NCBI GenBank assembly: GCA_964492735.1
Contig: CAZBLE010000008.1
Location: forward strand, 1 to 37,985
DNA length: 37,985 bases
Direction: 5' to 3'
DNA from: CALKUP01 sp964492735
GTDB lineage: Bacteria; Patescibacteriota; Patescibacteriia; UBA9570; XYC2-FULL-38-9
The notes below the pieces were generated by a model. That model was not told the origin of the DNA, made no database searches, and worked only from the letters and a program-made list of their open reading frames with translations. Below, one piece after another: positions 15,104 through 24,028 of this stretch; within the stretch, counting starts at the first letter, position 1, and the number at the start of each line of letters is the position of its first letter. The position numbers and the translations under genes are program-made.

Positions 15104-16360
15104 TTATTCAACAATCAACTTCGCAAAACGACGTTTACCAACTTGCAACACATCTCCACTCGTCACTTTCACATTCGCTTTGATATCGCTCAGTTTTTCA
15201 TCATTCAATTTCACACCGCCCTGTTCAATTAACCGACGGGCTTCTCCGTTTGATGCTGCACAACCAGCAGCAACAACTAATTCAACTGCACTCAACTCAC
15301 CTGCAACGCGTACTTCTGGAATCTCATCTGGTCGCTCACCTTTTTGGAATTGACTCACAAATGCTTCTTCGGCAGCCTGTGCTGCTGCGGCGTCATGATA
15401 GATTTCAACAATCGCTCGCGCTAAGTTCATTTTCGCATCACGTGGATGCAGCGTGCCGCTCGCCAAATCAGCTTTCACGGTCTCAATTTCCGCATCAGAC
15501 ACATCAGTGCAAAGCGTCCAATAACTTGGAATCAATTCATCTGCTAATGACATTAGCTTTCCATACATCTCGTTTGGCGCGTCGTTAATACCAACGTAAT
15601 TATCATACGACTTACTCATTTTACGACCATCCAGTCCGAGCAACAATTCAAAGGTCAAGACAATTTTTTCTTTCCCTGTCGCGGCCTTTAACAAGCTGCG
15701 GCCCGCGAGCATGTTAAACAACTGATCTGTCCCGCCCACTTCAACATCAACGTCCATCGCCACTGAGTCATACCCCTGCATGATCGGATAAAAAAATTCA
15801 TGCACATAAATCGGCTGTTCATCTTTCATGCGCTTATCAAACATGTCCCGCTCAAGCATTTGCTGCACCGTAAACTGACTTGCGAGCTGAATCACATCTT
15901 CAAACGACAACTTCCCGAGCCATTCTGCATTAAACGCCATCACCGCCGGAGTTTTCGCGGAGTCGCTAAAATCAATAATTTTCTGGACCTGCTCCCGGTA
16001 GGTCTCCGCATTCGCCGTTACCTGCTCTGTGCTTAGTGCTGTGCGAGCCGCATCTTTTCCAGTTGGATCACCAATTCGGCCAGTAAAATCACCGATTAAA
16101 AAGACTACTTCATGACCGAGGTCCTGCAGTGCGCGTAAAGACCGCAAAATCACCGCGTGTCCAATATGTAAATCCGGTCGACTTGGGTCAGCTCCAATGT
16201 AAATCCGCATTCGCTCGCCGCTGGCTAATTTTCGCTCAAATTCTTCCTTTGGGATCATGTCCACGATGCCGCGTAGTACTCGAGCTTGCATTTCCGGAGA
16301 CGCTGGTGTAGCCTGGCCGCGCACTGGCTCAAATTGCGGTGTAAATAAATCACTTTTCAT
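15104..16360 (-). CDS. tyrS: Tyrosyl-tRNA synthetase
   Basis: The 418-residue class I synthetase shows HIGH at 65-68 (DLHIGHAV), a KMSKS loop at 247-251 (GRKMSKSYDN), tyrosine-pocket segments (YIGADPSRPDLH, YPIMQGYDS, VEVGGTDQLFN) and a C-terminal S4 RNA-binding domain (EARRLIEQGGVKLND ... DVLQVGKRRFAKL). It charges tRNA-Tyr in the cytoplasm. The HIGH rather than HVGH form and the arrangement fit the TyrRS-Z (TyrZ-like) branch, which is an inference. It is divergent from the PBP1A gene with only 64 bases between the starts. Confidence 0.96.
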   Translation of the reverse strand: MKSDLFTPQFEPVRGQATPASPEMQARVLRGIVDMIPKEEFERKLASGERMRIYIGADPSRPDLHIGHAVILRSLRALQDLGHEVVFLIGDFTGRIGDPTGKDAARTALSTEQVTANAETYREQVQKIIDFSDSAKTPAVMAFNAEWLGKLSFEDVIQLASQFTVQQMLERDMFDKRMKDEQPIYVHEFFYPIMQGYDSVAMDVDVEVGGTDQLFNMLAGRSLLKAATGKEKIVLTFELLLGLDGRKMSKSYDNYVGINDAPNEMYGKLMSLADELIPSYWTLCTDVSDAEIETVKADLASGTLHPRDAKMNLARAIVEIYHDAAAAQAAEEAFVSQFQKGERPDEIPEVRVAGELSAVELVVAAGCAASNGEARRLIEQGGVKLNDEKLSDIKANVKVTSGDVLQVGKRRFAKLIVE

Positions 16361-16424
16361 AAATAAATCACTGTACTTTTAGACGTGGTTAGTCTACCAT
16401 AGAGCTATCATTTGTCACATTTTT

Positions 16425-19211
16425 ATGCCAATTCCACATTTAGAATCATCCAAAAAACCAGACGGTGAGCACTCACGAAAAACCCGAGCCGCTGAACGCT
16501 CAGGCACCGCACCAAAAGCAGAAAAAAAACCGCGTAAACGACTTTTTGGCTTGTTTAAACGGTCAAAAAAATCTTCTGAAAAAACAGAAGACGCACCAAA
16601 ACGAAAACCAGGGCTCAAAGGAACAATTCAGCACTATTGGTCAAAAAAATGGGTGCATGTATTTTCCTATATTATTGCATTCTTTTTTATTCTTTTTGTT
16701 GGCTTGGTAATCGCAGCTTTTTTGTGGGTATCAAAAGACCTCGCAGACATTAGCGACCTTGAAAATCGCAGCATCACGCAAAGTACAAAAATCTACGCAC
16801 GTGATGGACAAACTCTCCTCTACGACCTTGGGGACAACAAACGACAAGATGTAAAACTCGAGGATGTGAACCCGCATATTATTGATGCGACCCTCGCTCT
16901 TGAAGACCGTCGATTTTATTCTCATGGTGGCTTTGATGCAATTGGACTTGTTCGTGCTGTTGTTTCTCGTGTAACTGGCATTGGTGTTGGTGGTGGAGCA
17001 TCAACACTCACGCAGCAATTTGTAAAAAATGCCGTTCTCACAAACGAACAAACGTACACTCGCAAAGCAAAAGAGCTTATTCTGGCAACGCGCCTCGAGC
17101 AAAAATATAGTAAAGACGAGGTGTTGAACATGTACCTCAATGAGGTGTACTACGGACCAAACTACCAGGGCGTTGAAGCAGCCTCAGAAGAATATTTTAA
17201 AAAATCAGCAAAGGACGTCACTCTTTCTGAAGCAGCGATTCTTGCATCACTACCAAAAAATCCTGTGAACTATCCACACAATCCAGAACGGCTCAAAACC
17301 CGTCGTGATTATGCGCTCGACATCATGGCTGAAGATGGAAAAATCACCAAAGAGGAAGCAGAGGAAGCAAAAAAAGAAGAGGTGAAGGAGTTGAATACAA
17401 AAATCACACAGATTAATGCGCCGCATTTTGTGTTTTATGTCATTGAACAATTAGAGGCTGAGTACGGACAAGTAAACTTGCGCAAAAACGGCTACAACGT
17501 TGTAACAACACTTGATTGGGACAAGCAACAAAAGGCTGAAAAAGCGATTGCAGACGGAATGGCAAAGGTTCGCGAAAAAGGTGGTAGCAATGCAGCGCTT
17601 GTTTCTATTGACGCAAAGACTGGTCAGATTCTTGCAATGGTTGGATCTCATGATTATTTTGACGCTGCCGGCGATGGTCAATTCAACGTCGCAACATCAC
17701 CAACTCGCCAACCAGGGTCTTCCATTAAACCATTGGTGTATATGTCTGGGTTTGAAAAAGGCCTCACACCAGACACAAAAGTGTGGGACGTTGAAACTGA
17801 TTTTCCTTCAGATTCAGGAACATACCACCCACGAAACTACAGTTTGAATGAAAATGGCTTAATTGCACTGCGTAATGCATTGCCACAATCATTAAACATT
17901 CCAGCTGTAAAAGTATTGTATCTTGCGGGACTTGACCACGTGATTAACAACGCGGAAAAACTCGGCTACACCACAATGACCGATCGCAAACGCTATGGAC
18001 TCGCATTTACACTCGGTGGCGTTGAGGTGTCCTTGCTAGAACACACATCTGCCTTTGCAACCTTTGCGCGTGACGGCGAACGTCACCCTATTGCTGGTGT
18101 TTTAGAAATTAAAGATCAGAGTGGTAAAAAAATAAAAGGGTGGAAAGATGATCCAAAACAAGCAGTGGGCAAAGATGGTGTAAAAGCATTAAATGACGTC
18201 TTGTCGCAACAAAACTTACGGTATAACCCTCTTTCAACATATAGTGTCCCTGGACACACTGTTGCGTTAAAAACCGGAACAACAAATGACTTCCGTGATG
18301 CGTGGACAATGGGCTACACCCCATCAATTGCAACAGGCGTTTGGACAGGAAACAACGATAACACCTCAATGTCAAAGGGTGCCGATGGTTCAGTTATTGC
18401 TGCTCCTATCTGGTTTGCGTACATGAAAGAAGCCTTAGCTGGAACATCAAACGAATCATTCTCAAAAGCTTCTTGGAAAAATATTAATGACGCTATTGGC
18501 GGAACAATCGATAAAGAAGTAGAAAAATCTTTTGATAAAATCACCAAAGAACTTATTCCAGATTCATGTGTTGCGGATTATCCAAAAGAATTTGTTGAAA
18601 AAAAGAAAGTCAAAGAAGCCCATACAATTTTGTATTACCTCAACAAAGATGACTACAAATCCAGTCCACGCAAAAATCCAGCGGATGACCCAATGTTTGC
18701 TTCTTGGGAAAAAGGCGTTCAAGAATATGTGAAGAAAAGTAAAAAAGAAGAGTATGTAAGCGAGGAAACAAAAGAAGTGGATTGTTCAATTCGAAGTAAA
18801 GAAGCTCAACCAGCTGTCACTCTTACATCACTCACAGATGGTGAAACATACACAGCTACTGACGTTTCACTCGCGGCCTCAGTAAACCCAGGAAAAGGAC
18901 GAACAATTAAAACTGTGGAATTCTTTGTTGATAAAAAATCTGTTCAATCATTATCTGTGAGTGCAGCGGGTACAAAAACGGTCACATCTTCTTACAAAGG
19001 AAAATCACTCAGCGAAGGCTCACACACTATTAAGGTCGTCGTGACTGACGATAAAGAAAATACTGCAGAAACAAGTGTGAAAATTAAGGTTGGCGCGAAA
19101 GCAGCTGCTCCGGTAACAAATAGTAATACAAACGATAACACATCCACGAATACAACTCCGGTTCTTGATTCAAATACAAATACCGCAACCAACGAAACTG
19201 TCACTCAATAA
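16425..19211 (+). CDS. Bifunctional class A penicillin-binding protein (PBP1A type)
   Basis: The 928-residue protein has a basic cytoplasmic head (1-75), one membrane anchor (about 79-101, SYIIAFFFILFVGLVIAAFL) and a GT51 transglycosylase domain with catalytic E160 in LEDRRFYSHGGFD, GGASTLTQQ and a RKAKELILATRLEQKYSK-like motif. The transpeptidase domain has SSIK (S432, K435), SLN (489-491) and KTGT (616-619). A C-terminal Ig-like module (about 790-885) and an Asn/Thr-rich tail follow. It polymerises and crosslinks peptidoglycan at the outer face of the membrane. All catalytic motifs are intact. A TrmB-type regulator gene follows 4 bases later in the same direction. Confidence 0.95.
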   Translation: MPIPHLESSKKPDGEHSRKTRAAERSGTAPKAEKKPRKRLFGLFKRSKKSSEKTEDAPKRKPGLKGTIQHYWSKKWVHVFSYIIAFFFILFVGLVIAAFLWVSKDLADISDLENRSITQSTKIYARDGQTLLYDLGDNKRQDVKLEDVNPHIIDATLALEDRRFYSHGGFDAIGLVRAVVSRVTGIGVGGGASTLTQQFVKNAVLTNEQTYTRKAKELILATRLEQKYSKDEVLNMYLNEVYYGPNYQGVEAASEEYFKKSAKDVTLSEAAILASLPKNPVNYPHNPERLKTRRDYALDIMAEDGKITKEEAEEAKKEEVKELNTKITQINAPHFVFYVIEQLEAEYGQVNLRKNGYNVVTTLDWDKQQKAEKAIADGMAKVREKGGSNAALVSIDAKTGQILAMVGSHDYFDAAGDGQFNVATSPTRQPGSSIKPLVYMSGFEKGLTPDTKVWDVETDFPSDSGTYHPRNYSLNENGLIALRNALPQSLNIPAVKVLYLAGLDHVINNAEKLGYTTMTDRKRYGLAFTLGGVEVSLLEHTSAFATFARDGERHPIAGVLEIKDQSGKKIKGWKDDPKQAVGKDGVKALNDVLSQQNLRYNPLSTYSVPGHTVALKTGTTNDFRDAWTMGYTPSIATGVWTGNNDNTSMSKGADGSVIAAPIWFAYMKEALAGTSNESFSKASWKNINDAIGGTIDKEVEKSFDKITKELIPDSCVADYPKEFVEKKKVKEAHTILYYLNKDDYKSSPRKNPADDPMFASWEKGVQEYVKKSKKEEYVSEETKEVDCSIRSKEAQPAVTLTSLTDGETYTATDVSLAASVNPGKGRTIKTVEFFVDKKSVQSLSVSAAGTKTVTSSYKGKSLSEGSHTIKVVVTDDKENTAETSVKIKVGAKAAAPVTNSNTNDNTSTNTTPVLDSNTNTATNETVTQ

Positions 19212-19215
19212 TCAT

Positions 19216-19992
19216 ATGGCCGATGTGTTTCCAAAAAAACTGCAAGACACCTTGCGTAGTCTTGATTTAACGGAACAACAAATTCTACTGTACCTCACAA
19301 CTGTGAAACATGGTGTTGTTTCAGTTTTAGAATTGTCAAAATTCACTGGAATTCATCGTCAACAAATTTACACTGAAACAGAAAAGTTGGTTGGACTTGG
19401 TTTGTTGGAAGTAACACGCAAAGATCGTCGAAAATTTATTGCAGCAAAACCTGCAGCTCTTGTGCGACTTGCGGAGCAGAAAAAATCTGAGGCTGAACAT
19501 TTAATTACACGAATTCAAGAACACATACCACTACTAGAAACAATCGCGCTTCACAATAACCCGGATGTAACTATTCGGTATTATGAAGGTATTGCAAAAA
19601 TTCGTGATGCCTACGCGAATGAACTTGAAATGTCGCGCAATGTTGAGGGCTTGTGCTTTGCGGGTTCGATTGATGATCTGTTTCGATTTTTTCCCGAATC
19701 GTATTGGAGGAAATGGAATACACAGTTTGTAAAACAAGGCTCGACGAGTCGCATGTTGGTTCACTACTCAAGTGAAGCAAAGCGGACAGCATCTCATGAT
19801 GCAGTATATGGTCGTGAGACTCGATCACTGGAACACTTCCCAATGAAAGTGAATATTGATGTTATTGAAAATGTTGTTTTAATTGTGTCGTTTTATGACG
19901 AAATTGCGATTTGGATTGAAAGCGACATGATTGCGCAGTCGTATCGAATTCTGTTTGAAACCTTGTGGCCGCTCGCAAAGCCACTAAAATAG
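19216..19992 (+). CDS. TrmB-type transcriptional regulator
   Basis: The 258-residue protein has an N-terminal winged helix (LDLTEQQILLYLTTVKHG, then LSKFTGIHRQQIYTETEKL) and one copy of the effector-like domain seen twice in the protein at 1-911 (VTIRYYEGIAKIRDAYANEL ... FPMKVNIDVIENVVLIVSF ... ESDMIAQSYRILFETLW). The ATG at 19216 is chosen because it lies just after the PBP1A stop (4-base gap) and begins the conserved region; a longer frame would overlap the PBP gene. The pairing suggests co-expression with cell-wall synthesis. The ligand is unknown. Confidence 0.85.
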   Translation: MADVFPKKLQDTLRSLDLTEQQILLYLTTVKHGVVSVLELSKFTGIHRQQIYTETEKLVGLGLLEVTRKDRRKFIAAKPAALVRLAEQKKSEAEHLITRIQEHIPLLETIALHNNPDVTIRYYEGIAKIRDAYANELEMSRNVEGLCFAGSIDDLFRFFPESYWRKWNTQFVKQGSTSRMLVHYSSEAKRTASHDAVYGRETRSLEHFPMKVNIDVIENVVLIVSFYDEIAIWIESDMIAQSYRILFETLWPLAKPLK

Positions 19993-20104
19993 ATAGTTTG
20001 TCGCATAAAAAGTGACAACATGTTATATCTTTTTTTTATTGAATATTAGGCTTAAAATATCTGTTTGTTTTTACTTTGTCATTTTTTGTTATACAAAATT
20101 TTAT

Positions 20105-20146
20105 TCTCCTTCATACTTCCCGCACATTCGTTCCTTACCAAGGAGA
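20105..20146 (+). promoter_or_regulatory. Leader hairpin that can mask the Shine-Dalgarno site of the 20153 gene
   Basis: TCTCCTT (20105-20111) is the exact complement of AAGGAGA (20140-20146), the ribosome-binding site of the following gene. Pairing would hide the site and could give translational control by temperature, a ligand or an RNA partner. A 7-bp match in a 40-base leader could also be chance. Confidence 0.4.
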
Positions 20147-20152
20147 GTAGTC

Positions 20153-20497
20153 ATGCCACCATCCGGATTCTCTCAGGCGTCAGTCAACGGCGCAGTCACG
20201 TTCGTCCGAGAGTGCTTCAGCGACCTCGTTGCCGAGGTCAGCAGCGGCAAGCACACGAACTTCAAGGGTGGTCTCGCATTCGAGATCCAGCAGATCAGCT
20301 CCGCCCTCACCTCCAACAACTGCGGTGACTTGGAGCGCGGTTCGCTCCTGCTCGTGCAGAGTGTCTACCGCAACGCGCTCGAGCGCATCGAGTCCGGTGA
20401 GGCCGAAGACGTCGCAATCGACAATGTCATCACCAGACTCACCACCACACTCGGTCAACTTCACATCACGCCACAAGGTCAGTTGGTGAAGCGCTGA
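20153..20497 (+). CDS. GC-rich orphan protein, 114 residues
   Basis: The start is set by a strong AAGGAG 7 bases before the ATG at 20153. The protein (MPPSGFSQASVNGAVTFV ... LHITPQGQLVKR) looks mostly helical and acidic-polar, with no signal peptide or membrane segment. It contains the helices FVRECFSDLVAEV and ERGSLLLVQSVYRNALERIE. I recognise no family. GC content and codon choice (GTC, CTC, GCC) differ sharply from the AT-rich PBP/TrmB and dnaN neighbours, as for the genes at 1167 and 11781. It is convergent with dciA and may share the hairpin at 20542-20585. Confidence 0.65.
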   Translation: MPPSGFSQASVNGAVTFVRECFSDLVAEVSSGKHTNFKGGLAFEIQQISSALTSNNCGDLERGSLLLVQSVYRNALERIESGEAEDVAIDNVITRLTTTLGQLHITPQGQLVKR

Positions 20498-20541
20498 TTT
20501 ATTTCAGCGGTGCTGGTGTAGGTGGGTTAGAGGTGTGTTTA

Positions 20542-20585
20542 CGAAAACAATCCGCAAAGGAGTAAGGCTCCGCAGTGGGTTTTCG
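20542..20585. terminator. Structured convergent intergenic hairpin
   Basis: CGAAAAC (20542-20548) pairs with GTTTTCG (20579-20585), enclosing GGAG (20559-20562)/CTCC (20568-20571). It lies between the convergent 20153 gene and dciA; a T run follows 20 bases later on plus. It is probably a terminator region, not a simple one. Confidence 0.45.
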
Positions 20586-20616
20586 AGACATACTTCCTAA
20601 CTCACTTTTTTCTATT

Positions 20617-20934
20617 CTATTCCCATTCCGCTTTTTCGCGCGGAATAATACATGAAATCCGGATAACCTCTGGGTAGCCAATTTTTTCATTTAGCGCTGA
20701 AATAAACGCCTCATTCGACAACATTATTTCTTCTGATACCGCAGGGTGAATAACCTCAATCATTAGCGTACGATCTTTAATCGATACTGGTCGTGCGTGT
20801 TCAAGCGCGCCTTCACCAAATCGCTCAATCACTAATTGGCGCGCATATTCAATATATTGCGCAGCCTTTACTTGCGCACTCACACCACCTTTTGAGCCGA
20901 TATGTCGCTCAATATCAAACTTCTCAAATTTCAT
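20617..20934 (-). CDS. dciA: DciA-like (DUF721) replicative helicase loader
   Basis: The 105-residue protein has the DUF721 core: a helix (VKAAQYIEYARQLVIERFGE), then TLMIEVIHPAVSEEIMLSNE followed by FISALNEKIGYPEVIRISCI, which matches the family's 'SPA-x-x-x-E-L' strand-helix pattern. DciA proteins recruit or load DnaB-type helicase in bacteria without DnaC or DnaI. Its position 18 bases after dnaN, in the place where recF usually lies, supports a role in initiation. AGGAGG 6 bases before the ATG fixes the start. The weak point is the short, divergent sequence. Confidence 0.75.
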   Translation of the reverse strand: MKFEKFDIERHIGSKGGVSAQVKAAQYIEYARQLVIERFGEGALEHARPVSIKDRTLMIEVIHPAVSEEIMLSNEAFISALNEKIGYPEVIRISCIIPREKAEWE

Positions 20935-20952
20935 GATATCCTCCTAAAAATC

Positions 20953-22065
20953 CTACTGCTTAATCGGCATGATAACCATAAAATACTGCGCTGATTCACT
21001 TACTGGTCGCAATACAGCGGGAGCAGTTGCATCAATAAAATCCAACTGAATCGTATCACTACCAATGTGCGCCAAACCATCTAAAATATATCGATAGTTA
21101 AACACAATTGTTAATTCCTCACCGGTGATTTGAGCAGTCATCTTGGAAACATTTTCACCAACCTGTGTATTTACCGAAGTTACTGTCACGCTTCCTTCTT
21201 TTGGTGATACATGAAAACTCACATCATGAATTCCTGTTTTACTAAACAGACTTGCAGACTTAATTGCTTGCACACACTGCGCTGTTTCAAGAATAACACT
21301 TGTGTTTTGGTGTTTTGGAACGATTTGTTGGTAATCTGGAAATGAAACTTCAACTAACCGGCTTGTATATTCAACATCCCCACACACAAACAACACTTGA
21401 GAGTCACTAAATACACAACGAACTGTTGCATGTTCAGATTCTCCGATAATACGATTTAACTCAGCAAGGGCACTTGAAGGAATAACACATTGTCGTTTCC
21501 CTTCAACCTCCGTATCAATCACCACAGTTGCTTCTGCGAGGCGGTGACTGTCTGTAGCGGCCATAACAAGTGATTTACCTGAAAACACCCATTGAACCCC
21601 TGTAAGCTCTGGACGAGATTGGTCGTGCCCTGCTGCCACAATAACTCGAGGGAGGGTTTGTTTTAACTCTTCAATAGCAAGAGTGCATTCAAATTGTGCT
21701 TCAATAGTTGGAATAAGTGGAAACTCACCAGAATGTACTCCACGAATTTTTGTATTTTGACTCCCTGAACTAATCGTCATTGACGCTTCGTCACATTCAA
21801 CATCAATACGATCACTTGATAGTAATGAAACATAGCTACTCACGACATGCGCTGGAACTGTAAAACTTCCTTCTTGCTCAACTTTTCCTCGAATCACTAC
21901 TTGGATTCCAACTTCTAGGTTTGTTGCTTTTAAAACAATCTGCTCACCTGATGTTGTAATAAGGATATTTTGTAATATTGGTAGTTGAGCATTCTTTGTT
22001 GCAATATGTGAAACTAAAGATAACCCTTTTGCAAAGTTCGTTTTTGTACAGGAGAATTTCATCAT
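20953..22065 (-). CDS. dnaN: DNA polymerase III beta subunit, sliding clamp
   Basis: The 370-residue protein has the normal clamp length and three-fold repeat. Signatures are MKFSCTKTNFAKGLSLVSHI, LPILQNILITT, VWTFSG-like GVQWVFSGKSLVMAATDSHRLA at the end of domain 2 and the C-terminal YFMVIMPIKQ, close to the family's VVMPMR ending. It encircles DNA and tethers polymerase III; the loader subunit is encoded by holA. It lies downstream of dnaA on the same strand, separated by a 328-base region rich in DnaA-box-like sequences. The start may be 22065 or the next codon (ATGATG). Confidence 0.96.
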   Translation of the reverse strand: MMKFSCTKTNFAKGLSLVSHIATKNAQLPILQNILITTSGEQIVLKATNLEVGIQVVIRGKVEQEGSFTVPAHVVSSYVSLLSSDRIDVECDEASMTISSGSQNTKIRGVHSGEFPLIPTIEAQFECTLAIEELKQTLPRVIVAAGHDQSRPELTGVQWVFSGKSLVMAATDSHRLAEATVVIDTEVEGKRQCVIPSSALAELNRIIGESEHATVRCVFSDSQVLFVCGDVEYTSRLVEVSFPDYQQIVPKHQNTSVILETAQCVQAIKSASLFSKTGIHDVSFHVSPKEGSVTVTSVNTQVGENVSKMTAQITGEELTIVFNYRYILDGLAHIGSDTIQLDFIDATAPAVLRPVSESAQYFMVIMPIKQ

Positions 22066-22393
22066 ATATAAATTAATAAATTGATTGAGTTTATAACACC
22101 CATTATAAAGCGTGTGGACATCTGGATATCTTATTTTAGCCTAGCGGTTATTGGCGAAAATGCAAATCATGATGTGCACAAACCATGGGTATTTCTGTGG
22201 AGGAGTGTGGGTAGTTTTCACCAACTGTGGATAGCTCTGTGGAGGGTGTTTGTTTATACACAGAGTTTTCAACTCATCCCCAAGGTTATCCAGTGACTTA
22301 TCAGCAGTTTTCTGTTGCTTACACAGATTGTTTCCACAAGATATTCACAGTTTGGGGGTAAATAGATGTAAGGAGCGGTTGTGTACTTTGTTG
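22066..22393. other. dnaA-dnaN intergenic region with DnaA-box-like cluster, candidate origin
   Basis: No gene is visible in these 328 bases. DnaA-box-like 9-mers are TTATACACA (22254-22262, perfect) and near matches at 22113-22121, 22173-22181, 22226-22234, 22286-22294 and 22341-22349. An AT-rich stretch borders dnaN (22060-22110). This is a classical place for oriC, but only one box is perfect, and it competes with the cluster at 36649-36772. It also holds the dnaN promoter, not pinpointed. Confidence 0.45.
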
Positions 22394-23827
22394 TTATGAG
22401 TTGTAGAGCCGCTGTTTCAGCATCGACACATCGTTTTCCATCTTCTCATCAATGTCGAGAAGTTGAGATATTTTTTGATGTGCGTGCATAGCAGTTGTGT
22501 GGTCACGACCACCAAGTTCTTCCCCGATATTTGGGTAACTCGCATGGACTTCTTCACGCATAAGATACATTGCGATTTGTCGAGGAACAACCAGTTCTTT
22601 TTTACGACTATTTCCTTTGATGTTTTCTAAAGAGATATCAAAGTAATTCGCAACAGTTTCAATAACTTTCTTTGTTGTAATTGCGTGTTTTTTTGGAGCT
22701 GGTGAAAAGGATTGTAAAATCCCTTGAACAGATTCGATTGTTGGTGTTTTTTTGTTAAGTTCGTGATATGCAATAACACGATTTAACGCTCCTTCAAGCT
22801 CACGAATATTATTTTGAACGTTACTCGCAATAAATTGCATGATTTCTGAACGAATATGGTAGCCTTTTTCTCGACATTTTTGTGTAATAATCGCAATTCG
22901 AGTTTCAAGGTCTGGAAGTGAGACGTCAACAACCATTCCACCTTCAAAACGTGAGATAAGACGGTTTTCTAAACTTGGAATTGCTCGAGGTGGTCGATCT
23001 GAGGTGAGGATTACTTGTTTGTTCCCTTGTTGTAAGTGGTTGAATGTATGGAAAAACGCTTCTTGTGTTCCCTCTTTTCCGGCAAGAAATTGAATATCAT
23101 CAACTAAAAACACGTCAATACTGCGATATTTATTTTTAAATTCATCCGCACGTCCTTCACCAACACTTTTAATATATTCATTTGTGAATGTTTCACAAGT
23201 GACATACAGGATTTTTTTGTTCGGGTCTTTTTCTAGAATGGCATGACCAACAGCTTGCATTAAATGGGTCTTTCCAAGACCAACCCCACCATAAATAAAT
23301 AACGGATTGTAGGTTGTTCCAGGTTGGTCAGAAATTGCAACGCAGGCTGCATGCGCAAGTTCGTTCTTTTTACCAACGACAAAGTTTTTAAACGTATATC
23401 GTGGGTTTAGTCCAAACAGTGAACCAACATCAGCTGATCGCAAGGTTTGTTGCCCGCCTTTTTGAGCAGTTTCAGTTGGTTTTTTCTCAACTGGTTGTTG
23501 AGCGACAGTTGATTCTGTCTTTTCTTCTTTACTTGTTGTTGCGGTAGCCGCGTTTCCATCTGCACTTGCTTCGGCTTTTTTTGTTCGTACTTGGTAGTGA
23601 ACTGTCCGAATATCTTCATCTGAAATACGACGCATCGCTTTAAGAATAGCGGTGTGGTATTGCTTTTCCATCCATGATTTCGTGAATGCGCTTGGGACAC
23701 CAACAACAACTTCCCCATTCTCCATTGAATAAATAAAGGTATTCACAAACCACGTGATAAAGTTTGGTTTGGAAATTTCGAGCTCAAGTTCTCCGAGAAC
23801 ACCGTTCCAGAGTTCATCTGTAGTCAT
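22394..23827 (-). CDS. dnaA: Chromosomal replication initiator DnaA
   Basis: Domain I (about 1-80, ELWNGVLGELELEISKPNF ... FTKSWMEKQYH) interacts with partner proteins. A Glu/Thr/Lys-rich linker (85-130) follows, then the AAA+ domain with Walker A GGVGLGKT (180-187) and Walker B VFLVDDIQFLAGKE. Domain IV carries the DnaA-box-reading signature GGRDHTTAMHAHQKI. The length of 477 residues is typical. The ATG at 23827 is preferred; a TTG two codons upstream would add Met-Ser. DnaA opens oriC in its ATP form and represses its own promoter; DnaA-box-like sites at 23875-23883 (TTTTCCACA on minus) and 23935-23943 lie upstream of the gene. Confidence 0.97.
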   Translation of the reverse strand: MTTDELWNGVLGELELEISKPNFITWFVNTFIYSMENGEVVVGVPSAFTKSWMEKQYHTAILKAMRRISDEDIRTVHYQVRTKKAEASADGNAATATTSKEEKTESTVAQQPVEKKPTETAQKGGQQTLRSADVGSLFGLNPRYTFKNFVVGKKNELAHAACVAISDQPGTTYNPLFIYGGVGLGKTHLMQAVGHAILEKDPNKKILYVTCETFTNEYIKSVGEGRADEFKNKYRSIDVFLVDDIQFLAGKEGTQEAFFHTFNHLQQGNKQVILTSDRPPRAIPSLENRLISRFEGGMVVDVSLPDLETRIAIITQKCREKGYHIRSEIMQFIASNVQNNIRELEGALNRVIAYHELNKKTPTIESVQGILQSFSPAPKKHAITTKKVIETVANYFDISLENIKGNSRKKELVVPRQIAMYLMREEVHASYPNIGEELGGRDHTTAMHAHQKISQLLDIDEKMENDVSMLKQRLYNS

Positions 23828-23874
23828 AGACAAGCAATATGAAAGTATTTTTTAAGGCACAATCAACTATAGCA

Positions 23875-23943
23875 TGTGGAAAACAATTTCTACAGGGTTA
23901 CTTCAATAAAAATTGTCCAATGTTGTGCACAGGGTGTGGATAG
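23875..23943. promoter_or_regulatory. DnaA-box-like sites upstream of dnaA
   Basis: TTTTCCACA (minus, 23883-23875) fits TTWTNCACA; CTATCCACA (minus, 23943-23935) has one mismatch; TGTGCACAG lies at 23924-23932. They are positioned for dnaA autoregulation between dnaA and rpmH. Confidence 0.5.
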
Positions 23944-23975
23944 AGTGTGTACGAAACAGAGAGGTGCCTTATAGA

Positions 23976-24004
23976 TTGACAGAAACGCTCCCCTATAGTA
24001 TAGT
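23976..24004 (+). promoter_or_regulatory. Consensus promoter of the rpmH operon
   Basis: TTGACA (23976-23981), 17 bases, TATAGT (23999-24004), 24 bases before the rpmH ATG. It is nearly perfect for the housekeeping sigma factor. Confidence 0.85.
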
Positions 24005-24028
24005 TCGGCAGTTACATATTTGAAGTAT

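Noticed and set aside
20499..20690. 63-residue minus ORF overlapping the 3' part of dciA
   Set aside because: It is in another frame of dciA, has no ribosome-binding site and overlaps the convergent hairpin region.
22394..24028. dnaA-rpmH intergenic region as the origin
   Set aside because: Only two or three imperfect or W-type DnaA boxes and two promoters fill this 200-bp interval; it fits autoregulation of dnaA better.
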